From Gemmatimonadota bacterium (lineage in GTDB: Bacteria > Gemmatimonadota > Gemmatimonadetes > Longimicrobiales > Longimicrobiaceae): a stretch of 11,452 nt of DNA. The notes under the pieces are model-generated. The model did no database searches and was not told the origin of the DNA. It was given only the letters and a program-made list of their open reading frames with translations. Below are positions 1 through 5,220 of the stretch, one piece after another (the stretch's first letter is position 1; each line of letters opens with the position of its first letter). Where the stretch lies: the NCBI GenBank assembly GCA_019240375.1, contig JAFAYN010000568.1, forward strand, positions 1 through 11,452. The letters run 5' to 3'. A program made the position numbers and the translations under genes.

Positions 1-519
1 GTCCGGGTTCATCCCGGGGACCAGGAGGACCACCACGTTCTCCAGGAGCGGGGCGAGCGCCGGGTCGGTGGCCAGGTCGTGGGCGAGCTCCATCGACATC
101 TGCGTCGCCATGATCTCGTTGCCGTGCAGCGAGGCCCCGATCAGCGCGACCGCAGGCTGCGAAGCGACCAGCCGGTCCAGCTCGGCCGGGGTGGCGCCGC
201 GCGGGTCGGCCAGGCGGGCCTGCCCGCGCCGGATGGCCTCCAGCCGCGCCTGGTTGGCGGGGGAGGTGATGGTGGCGAGGATCATCGGCCGCCCCTGCAC
301 GGTGCGGCCGATGGTGTCCACCCGGACCCGGGCGGAGGCGCGGTCCAGGCGCCCGAAGTAGTCCACGATCTGGGACCAGGCGGCCAGGTGCCCGTCCGCC
401 CCCGCCCCGAAGCCGAGCACGCTCTGCGGGGGGGGGACGGCGGACGCCCGCTGCTGCGCGGACAGGACGGCGGGAACGAGGAGCAGGACGAGCAGGAGCG
501 AGCGGAAGAGTCGCTTCAT
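1..519 (-). CDS. Exported M14-family zinc carboxypeptidase, N-terminal part (gene runs off the left edge)
   Basis: An open frame of 173 codons reads leftward from ATG at 519-517 to the window edge with no stop. Residues 1-21 form a classic signal peptide (basic MKRLFR, leucine-rich core, cleavage near LSA-Q), so the product is exported. Around residue 130 the stretch GASLHGNE carries the HxxE pair (H132, E135) that binds zinc in peptidase family M14, and the visible end, VPGMNPD at 168-173, matches the NPDG strand of that family. The third zinc histidine and the catalytic glutamate would lie beyond the edge. The role is probably cleavage of peptides in the periplasm or outside the cell; the substrate cannot be told. 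The gene starts 66 bp after the SHMT-like gene on the same strand and may be co-transcribed. No clear ribosome binding site precedes it. The family call is firm, the exact type is not. Confidence 0.85.
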   Translation of the reverse strand, partial: MKRLFRSLLLVLLLVPAVLSAQQRASAVPPPQSVLGFGAGADGHLAAWSQIVDYFGRLDRASARVRVDTIGRTVQGRPMILATITSPANQARLEAIRRGQARLADPRGATPAELDRLVASQPAVALIGASLHGNEIMATQMSMELAHDLATDPALAPLLENVVVLLVPGMNPD

Positions 520-585
520 GGGTCCGCGGGGTGGAGGCGAGAGCGGCGGGATCGCCTTACGATACGGCGCGGCGCCTCCCCCGCG

Positions 586-1944
586 CTACCCGGCGACCCC
601 GCTGAGCGCCTGCGGATAGGAGGGGATGGGGAAGCGCTCGCACGTCCTGCGCACCTCTTCGCGGACCGCTTCGCGCACCCCGCCGGGGAGCTGGTAGGCG
701 CGGTCGCCCGTGGGCCGCACGGCGGCGAGCACCCGGTCCAGGAGCTCGGCGCAGGCGGGCATCTCCCGCTCGCCCATCCCCCGGAGCGCGGTGTGGTTGG
801 TCCCCAGCCGCAGCCCGCTGGTGACCAGGGGGCTGCGCCGGTCGCCGGGGATCCGGTTCTTGTTCACCACGATGGCGCACTCCTCCAGCGCCCGCTCGGC
901 GACCACCCCGGTGAGCCCCGCCGGGTCCAGGTCCACCACCACCATGTGGTTGTCGGTCCCCCCGGTGAGCACCCGGTACCCGGCGCCGGCCAGGGAGGCG
1001 GCGAGCGACGAGGCGCTGGTCACCACCCGCCCCATCCGGGCACGGAACTCCGGCGTCGCCACCCCAGCCAGGGCGCGTGCCTTTGCCGCGACCGCGCCCA
1101 GGTTGGGAGTCCCCTGGTAGAAGGGGAAGGTGGCCGACTGCACCGCCTCGGCCAGCGTCCGCCCGTTCGGGAGCGGCCGGTCGTGGTCGCGCCCGATCAG
1201 GATCAGCCCGCCGCGCGGCCCGTACAGCTGCTTGTAGGTGCTGGTGGTGGTGAAGTGCGCGTGGTCCACGGGGCTGGGGTGGAGCCCCGCGGCCACCAGC
1301 CCGGCCACGTGCGAGATGTCGGCGAGGAAGAAGGCGCCCACCTCGTCGGCGATCTCGCGGAGGCGGCGGAAGTCGATGGCGCGCGGGTAGGCGCTGCTCC
1401 CCCCGATCAGCAGCTTCGGGCGGAACTCGTGCGCCAGGGCGCGGATCCGGTCGTAGTCCAGGAAGCCGTCCTCGTCCAGCCCGTACCCCTTCGTCTCGAA
1501 GTACTGCCCCACCACCGAGGCGCGGGAGCCGTGCGTCAGGTGTCCGCCGGAGTCCAGGTCCAGCCCCAGGATCCGGTCGCCGGGGCGGAGCAGGGAGAAG
1601 ATGACGATGTGGTTGGCGGACGAGCCGGAGTGCGGCTGCACGTTGGCGTAGGCCGCCCCGAAGACCTGCTTCGCGCGCTCCACCGCCAGCCGCTCGATCT
1701 CGTCGGCGAAGGTGCACCCGCCATGGTAGCGGGCGCCCGGGTACCCCTCGGTGGTGACGTTGTTGAGGACCGCCCCGGAGCAGGCCAGGACCGAGGGATC
1801 CGCGACGCTGGAGGCGGCGACCAGGGTGAGGGTCTCGGTCTGGCGGCGGTACTCGCCCAGGAGCAGCTCGTACAGCCGGGGGTCGGCCTGGGCGAGCGTT
1901 TCCACCCCCTGGCGCGCGAACTCTAAAAGGACGGCGTCGTCCAT
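586..1944 (-). CDS. Divergent serine hydroxymethyltransferase-fold PLP enzyme (SHMT-like; true GlyA activity doubtful)
   Basis: 452 residues, slightly longer than E. coli GlyA (417). The fold is clear: EGYPG (66-70), ANVQPHSGS (100-108), GGHLTHGS (133-140), DISHVAGLVAAG (209-220), TGGTDNH (327-333), VNKN (360-363) and the carboxylate-binding arginine R379 in GLRLGT. The PLP lysine is K238 in TTTSTYKQLYGPRGG. Several positions nearly fixed in true SHMTs differ (E. coli numbers): S35-E36-N37 is A44-S45-S46, Y55 is T64, Y65 is H74, H228 is Y237, and PGGQGGP is PFYQGTP (274-280). The catalytic glutamate (E57 equivalent, E66), D209 and H212 remain. So it is a PLP enzyme acting on an amino acid such as glycine, serine or threonine, but folate use is uncertain; a side-branch aldolase or transaldolase is possible. 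I chose ATG 1944 because it opens the conserved part; an upstream ATG at 2061 falls in the promoter-like region and would add 39 low-complexity residues. Confidence 0.85.
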   Translation of the reverse strand: MDDAVLLEFARQGVETLAQADPRLYELLLGEYRRQTETLTLVAASSVADPSVLACSGAVLNNVTTEGYPGARYHGGCTFADEIERLAVERAKQVFGAAYANVQPHSGSSANHIVIFSLLRPGDRILGLDLDSGGHLTHGSRASVVGQYFETKGYGLDEDGFLDYDRIRALAHEFRPKLLIGGSSAYPRAIDFRRLREIADEVGAFFLADISHVAGLVAAGLHPSPVDHAHFTTTSTYKQLYGPRGGLILIGRDHDRPLPNGRTLAEAVQSATFPFYQGTPNLGAVAAKARALAGVATPEFRARMGRVVTSASSLAASLAGAGYRVLTGGTDNHMVVVDLDPAGLTGVVAERALEECAIVVNKNRIPGDRRSPLVTSGLRLGTNHTALRGMGEREMPACAELLDRVLAAVRPTGDRAYQLPGGVREAVREEVRRTCERFPIPSYPQALSGVAG

Positions 1945-1990
1945 GTCTGCGATGGTCCTGTACCGCAAGGATCTGAAGCGTGGGACCGGC

Positions 1991-2031
1991 GGACGCGGGG
2001 AGCCCCGTAGGGGACATCTCCCGCCACGTCC
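1991..2031 (-). other. Stem-loop in the 5' leader of the SHMT-like gene
   Basis: Read on the minus strand, the leader can form a 12-bp stem: the arm at 2031-2018 (GGACGTGGCGGGAG) pairs with 2002-1991 (CTCCCCGCGTCC), with two bulged bases and one G-U pair. The loop holds a further CCCC/GGGG mini-hairpin (2013-2010 with 2006-2003). It lies about 45 nt upstream of the start codon and downstream of the predicted start of transcription. It matches no riboswitch class I know and may be incidental in such GC-rich DNA. Confidence 0.35.
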
Positions 2032-2052
2032 GGCGATTCCAGTCGGGAAATA

Positions 2053-2080
2053 AAGGTACATTCGCGGGGGCGAAACTCAA
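2053..2080 (-). promoter_or_regulatory. Possible sigma-70-type promoter for the SHMT-like gene
   Basis: On the minus strand TTGAGT (2080-2075) and TACCTT (2058-2053) are separated by 16 bp, giving a leader of about 100 nt before ATG 1944. This AT-richer patch stands out in very GC-rich DNA. Both boxes are imperfect (4/6 and 3/6 to the E. coli consensus). Its -35 box lies only 12 bp from that of the opposite promoter. Confidence 0.4.
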
Positions 2081-2092
2081 AGCCCGCGGCCC

Positions 2093-2121
2093 TTGCCAGC
2101 CCGGCTCCGCGCCCCTAGCTT
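2093..2121 (+). promoter_or_regulatory. Possible sigma-70-type promoter for the riboswitch-B12 operon
   Basis: TTGCCA (2093-2098, 5/6 to the consensus) and TAGCTT (2116-2121, 3/6) are 17 bp apart. Transcription would start near 2128-2130, just before the 5' strand of riboswitch helix P1 at 2138. That position is what one expects for a promoter driving an aptamer at the 5' end of the transcript, and it is the main support for this call. Confidence 0.5.
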
Positions 2122-2135
2122 GTGTGCCACACAAT

Positions 2136-2322
2136 ACGCGAGGGGGCCATTCGGAAGCCGGTGTGAATCCGGCGCGGCCCCGCCACTGTAAGAGGCCCGG
2201 TGCCCCGCACCGGTCCGGCCCGCTCCGCGGAGGGTGACCCCTCCGTTCACGCCACTGGGAACGACGATGTTCCCGGGAAGGCGAGCGACGCTGCCTCGAG
2301 CCAGGAGACCGGCCCCTCTCGC
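2136..2322 (+). ncRNA. Cobalamin (AdoCbl-type) riboswitch aptamer
   Basis: The conserved parts occur in order. The hairpin GCCGGTGTGAATCCGGC is at 2157-2173, followed by CGCCACTGTAAG at 2181-2192, then GCCACTG at 2251-2257 leading into a perfect GGGAAC/GTTCCC hairpin (2257-2262 with 2269-2274), GGGAAGGCGAG from 2275, and the B12 box GAGCCAGGAGACC at 2298-2310. The closing helix P1 is 2138-2148 with 2311-2322, 11 bp with one bulged U. Adenosylcobalamin binding to this class normally reduces expression of the downstream gene. The B12 genes that follow confirm the ligand class. End points are set by the P1 strands and are good to a few bases. Confidence 0.95.
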
Positions 2323-2411
2323 TCCCGCACGAACCCCCTCGCGGGAGGGGAGCGGGGTCCGATCCGGCGCAGCGCGGCGCTCCTCCCGGGGCCTGTGTGC
2401 CCGACTCGCTC
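2323..2411 (+). promoter_or_regulatory. Linker of the riboswitch expression platform with competing pairings
   Basis: No gene is evident here. GCGGGAGGGG at 2341-2350 can pair over 10 bp (one wobble) with 2313-2322, which is also the 3' strand of aptamer helix P1; with 2335-2340 in a small local hairpin; or, as 2343-2357, with 2411-2425, the 5' arm of the terminator. This is the kind of alternative pairing a switch needs, but I cannot decide by eye which fold wins with and without ligand. Confidence 0.45.
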
Positions 2412-2452
2412 CCCGTCTCCTCCCCTGACTCTCGGGAAGGAACGGGTTTTTT
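2412..2452 (+). terminator. Intrinsic terminator, likely the riboswitch-controlled one
   Basis: The stem pairs 2412-2416 with 2442-2446 (CCCGT/ACGGG), 2418-2421 with 2438-2441, and 2423-2425 with 2434-2436: 12 bp with one bulge (2417) and one mismatch (2422/2437), loop 2426-2433. Six T follow at once (2447-2452), a rare run in this DNA. The 3' arm contains GGGAAGGA (2434-2441), the best Shine-Dalgarno sequence for the next gene, so the same hairpin would both stop transcription and hide the ribosome site. Confidence 0.65.
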
Positions 2453-3401
2453 GTCGGCATCGTTTTCGACCGGACGGCTCCGGGGAGGAATCCCCCTCCT
2501 CCTCGCCCTGTCCCTCCTCGCCGCCTGCGAGGAGGGGAGGGGCGCCACCGCGCGCTCCGCCACGGCCGCCGACAGCGCGGTCGCGGCCACGGACGACGCG
2601 GGCCGGGCCGTCCGCCTCCTCCATCCCGCCCGCCGCATCGTCTCGCTCATCCCCAGCGCCACCGAAGCGCTGGTCGCCATCGGCGCGCGCGACCGCCTGG
2701 TGGGGCGCACGAATTTCGACCACGGCCCGGGAATCGACTCCCTCCCCTCGGTGGGCGGGGGGATGGACCCGTCGCTGGAAGCGCTCCTCGCCCTCCGCCC
2801 CGACCTGGTGCTGGGGTGGGAGACGCACGACGACCAGCGCCTCCGCGAGCGGCTGGAGGAGCTGGGGATCCCCGTCTTCGCCATCAAGGCCGAGGACACC
2901 ACCGACGTCTTCCGCACCCTCCACAACCTGGGGACGCTCACCCACCGCGCCCCCGCCGCCGACTCGCTGTCCGCCTCGCTGCGGAGCCAGCTCGCGGAGG
3001 TGCGCGCCTCGGTGGCCGGCCGCCCCGCGCCCTCGGTGTTCTTCCTGGTGTGGAACGACCCGCCGATGACCGCCGGACCCAACACCTTCATCTCGCAGCT
3101 GCTCGGGGTGGCCGGGGGGCGCAACGTGTTCTCGGACGCGGGGCAGGACTGGCCCAACGTGGCGATGGAGGAGATCGTCCACCGCCAGCCCGACTTCCTG
3201 GTCCTCCCCCAGGGCGAGAAGGGCGGCGCCCACGACGTGGACAAGCTGCGCGGCGAGCCGGGGTGGCGCGACCTGCGGGCGATGCGCGAGGGGCGCGTCG
3301 TCACCATCCCCGCCGACCTGATGAACCGCCCCGGACCGGGGATGGGCGAGGCTGCCCGCCGCCTGCGCGACGCCCTCCACCCGGAGGCAGCGCGCCGATG
3401 A
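2451..3401 (+). CDS. btuF: Periplasmic B12-binding lipoprotein of the ABC importer (BtuF-like)
   Basis: 316 residues from a TTG start. A basic N-terminus (GRLRGG), a hydrophobic core and the lipobox LLAAC place the lipidated cysteine at C26, so it is probably membrane-anchored, unlike the soluble E. coli BtuF. The mature part is a Peripla_BP_2 (helical-backbone type) binding protein: VSLIPSATE (64-72), GGGMDPSLEALLALRPDLVL (102-121), a middle linker helix, and a C-terminal lobe with VWNDPPMTAGPNTF and MEEIVHRQPDFLVL. It would deliver corrinoid to BtuCD. Start choice: TTG 2451 has GGGAAGGA at 2434-2441 with a 9-nt spacer and gives a normal signal peptide; GTG 2397 has no ribosome site, gives an overlong n-region and places the terminator inside the gene. 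The stop overlaps the btuC start (ATGA). The family also binds Fe-siderophores or haem, but riboswitch and neighbours favour B12. Confidence 0.9.
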   Translation: MSASFSTGRLRGGIPLLLALSLLAACEEGRGATARSATAADSAVAATDDAGRAVRLLHPARRIVSLIPSATEALVAIGARDRLVGRTNFDHGPGIDSLPSVGGGMDPSLEALLALRPDLVLGWETHDDQRLRERLEELGIPVFAIKAEDTTDVFRTLHNLGTLTHRAPAADSLSASLRSQLAEVRASVAGRPAPSVFFLVWNDPPMTAGPNTFISQLLGVAGGRNVFSDAGQDWPNVAMEEIVHRQPDFLVLPQGEKGGAHDVDKLRGEPGWRDLRAMREGRVVTIPADLMNRPGPGMGEAARRLRDALHPEAARR

Positions 3402-4387
3402 AGCCCGCCCTCCGCCTGGCGTTGCTCCTGGCCGCGCTCGCCGCCGCGCTGCTCCTGGCCGTGCGCCTGGGCGCGGTGCCGCTTTCCGTGCGCGAGATCG
3501 TCGACGCGGCGAGCGGCCGGGGCGACCCCACCACCGTGACCATCGTGCGGCGGCTGCGACTCCCGCGCTCGCTCCTGGCGGCGCTGGTGGGCGGGGCGCT
3601 GGCGGCCAGCGGGGCGGTCTTCCAGGCGCTCCTCCGCAACCCGCTGGCGGAGCCGTACGTGCTGGGGGTGGCCGGGGGCGCGGCGGTGGGCGCGGTGGCG
3701 ATGGTGGCGCTGGGCGGGCTGGCGGCCACGGCGGCGCCGGTCTCCGCGGCCGCCTTCGCGGGGGCGATCGTGGCGGTGGCGCTGGTCTTCCGCATCGCCG
3801 CGGCGGCGGGACGGGCGCTGGACACCCGCGTCCTCCTCCTGGCCGGGGTGGTGGCGGGCGCCTTCTTCAACGCGCTGATCCTGCTGGCGCTCACCTTCGC
3901 CGACGCGGACTCCTTCCGCTCCGCGATGTTCTGGATGATGGGAAGCTTTTCCGGCGCCACCTGGCGCGGCGACGCCCTGCTGGCCGCGTACATGGTCCCC
4001 GCGCTCGCCGTCCTCCTGGCCCTCTCCCGCCCGCTAAACCTGCTGTCGGTGGGGGAGGAGACCGCGGCGTACCTGGGGACGCGGGTGGAGCGGGTCAAGC
4101 TGGTGGCGTACGGGGTCGCATCGCTCCTGACCGCCGCCGCGGTGGCCGCCAGCGGGGTGATCGGCTTCGTGGGGCTGGTGGTCCCGCACGTGGTCCGCCT
4201 CCTGTGGGGGGGCGACCACCGCTTCCTCCTCCCCGCCTCCGTCCTGCTGGGCGCCACCTTCCTGGTGCTGGCCGACGCGCTGGCCCGCGTCGCCGCCGCC
4301 CCCACCGAGTTGCCCATCGGGGTGGTGACCGCCTTCGTGGGGGTCCCCTTCTTCGTCTGGCTCCTGCGCCGCCGGGGGGTCGCGTGA
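3398..4387 (+). CDS. btuC: ABC importer permease of the FecCD/BtuC family, B12 uptake
   Basis: 329 residues, the usual length for this family, almost wholly hydrophobic with about nine to ten membrane segments (first at roughly 5-25, last at roughly 305-323). Family signatures are present: RLPRSL at 54-59, GAVFQALLRNPLAEPYVLG at 72-90, the cytoplasmic coupling region GFVGLVVPHVVRLLWGGDHR at 256-275 that contacts the ATPase, and ELPIGVVTAFVGVPFFVWLL at 304-323. It acts as a homodimer in the inner membrane and passes corrinoid from the BtuF-like protein to the cytoplasm. ATG 3398 overlaps the btuF stop by four bases, with GGAGG at 3383-3387 upstream; its own stop overlaps the GTG of btuD. The substrate is inferred from context, since FecCD permeases for iron chelates look alike. 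Confidence 0.93.
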   Translation: MKPALRLALLLAALAAALLLAVRLGAVPLSVREIVDAASGRGDPTTVTIVRRLRLPRSLLAALVGGALAASGAVFQALLRNPLAEPYVLGVAGGAAVGAVAMVALGGLAATAAPVSAAAFAGAIVAVALVFRIAAAAGRALDTRVLLLAGVVAGAFFNALILLALTFADADSFRSAMFWMMGSFSGATWRGDALLAAYMVPALAVLLALSRPLNLLSVGEETAAYLGTRVERVKLVAYGVASLLTAAAVAASGVIGFVGLVVPHVVRLLWGGDHRFLLPASVLLGATFLVLADALARVAAAPTELPIGVVTAFVGVPFFVWLLRRRGVA

Positions 4388-5220
4388 GCGCCTGGCGCTG
4401 CGAGGGGCTGGTGTACCGCTACCCGGACGCCGCGCGCCCGGCGCTGGACCGGGTGACGCTTTCCGTCCCGGAGGGCGCCTGCACCGCCGTGCTCGGGCCC
4501 AACGGCTCGGGGAAGTCTACCCTCCTCCGCGCCCTGCTCGGGACGCTGGCGCCTGCGGCGGGGACGGTGCGCTTCGGCGGGCTGACGCTGGCGGAGTGGC
4601 CGCGCGCCGCGCTGGCCCGCGAGGTGGGGGTGGTGCCGCAGGGGGAGGAGGCGGTCTTCCCCATGTCGGTGCGCGAGCTGGTGGGGATGGGGCGCTACCC
4701 GCACCTGGGTCCCTGGCGCCGCGAGGGGGAGGCGGACCGGCGCGCGGTGCGCGAGGCGATGCGCCGCGCCGACGTGGACGGGCTGGCCGACCGTCCCGTG
4801 GGGACGCTTTCCGGCGGGGAGCGGCAGCGCGCCCGGGTGGCGCGGGCGCTGGCGCAGGAGCCGCGCGCCCTGGCGCTGGACGAGCCCACCGCCGCGCTCG
4901 ACGTGGCGCACGAGATGGCGATCTTCGAGCTGCTACGCGACCTGGGGCGCGCCGGGACCACCGTGCTCCTGGTGACCCACAACCTCAACCTGGCCGCCCG
5001 CTACGCCGACCGGCTGGTGGTGCTGGACGAGGGGCGGGTGGCCGCGGAGGGGACGCCGTCCGAGGTGCTGACCGCGGAGCTGGTGCAGCGCGTCTACCGC
5101 TGGCCGGCGCGCATCGTCCCCCACCCCGGCCCCGGACCGGACACGGGGGCGCCGCAGGTGGTGCCGCTCGCCGGGGAGATGTGTGGTGGGATCCGCGCTG
5201 AGGACGGCCATGCGGCGTAG
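4384..5220 (+). CDS. btuD: ABC importer ATPase, B12 uptake (BtuD-like)
   Basis: 278 residues from a GTG start that overlaps the btuC stop (GTGA). All ABC ATPase motifs are intact: Walker A GPNGSGKST (38-46), Q-loop VVPQ (83-86), signature LSGGERQRARVARAL (142-156), Walker B ALALDEP (162-168) with catalytic E167, D-loop AALD (170-173) and switch histidine H199 in LVTHN. It would drive BtuC by ATP hydrolysis in the cytoplasm. It is closest in style to the FecE/BtuD/HmuV group, with the GRYPHLGPW stretch at 103-111 typical of that group. A tail of about 35 proline- and glycine-rich residues follows the ATPase core. The last 11 bases overlap the btuB start, suggesting coupled translation. Confidence 0.93.
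   Translation: MSAWRCEGLVYRYPDAARPALDRVTLSVPEGACTAVLGPNGSGKSTLLRALLGTLAPAAGTVRFGGLTLAEWPRAALAREVGVVPQGEEAVFPMSVRELVGMGRYPHLGPWRREGEADRRAVREAMRRADVDGLADRPVGTLSGGERQRARVARALAQEPRALALDEPTAALDVAHEMAIFELLRDLGRAGTTVLLVTHNLNLAARYADRLVVLDEGRVAAEGTPSEVLTAELVQRVYRWPARIVPHPGPGPDTGAPQVVPLAGEMCGGIRAEDGHAA

Noticed and set aside
428..436. Run of nine G in the M14 peptidase gene as a phase-variation tract
   Set aside because: The frame reads through it into conserved M14 motifs, and a run of nine is not remarkable in DNA this rich in G and C; no second sign of slippage control is seen.
1945..2061. ATG 2061 as the start of the SHMT-like gene
   Set aside because: The extra 39 residues have no counterpart in the family, and this ATG lies at the predicted promoter.
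2397..2450. GTG 2397 as the start of the BtuF-like protein
   Set aside because: It has no ribosome binding site, gives an overlong charged region before the signal peptide and puts the terminator hairpin inside the coding region; TTG 2451 is better supported.
557..3307. Very long open frames opposite or out of phase with the named genes, for example 557-3307 on the minus strand and 79-1926 on the plus strand
   Set aside because: They are low-complexity (Arg/Pro/Gly/Ala), cross the riboswitch and promoters, and overlap genes with clear family motifs. High GC removes stop codons by chance.
5183..5209. GTG 5183 as the btuB start
   Set aside because: It would add nine residues before a complete signal peptide; ATG 5210 has a GAGGA ribosome site at proper distance.
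2451..5220. Iron-siderophore or haem ABC importer
   Set aside because: The three proteins belong to the shared FecBCD/BtuFCD superfamily, but the upstream cobalamin riboswitch and downstream cobalamin assembly genes indicate corrinoid transport.
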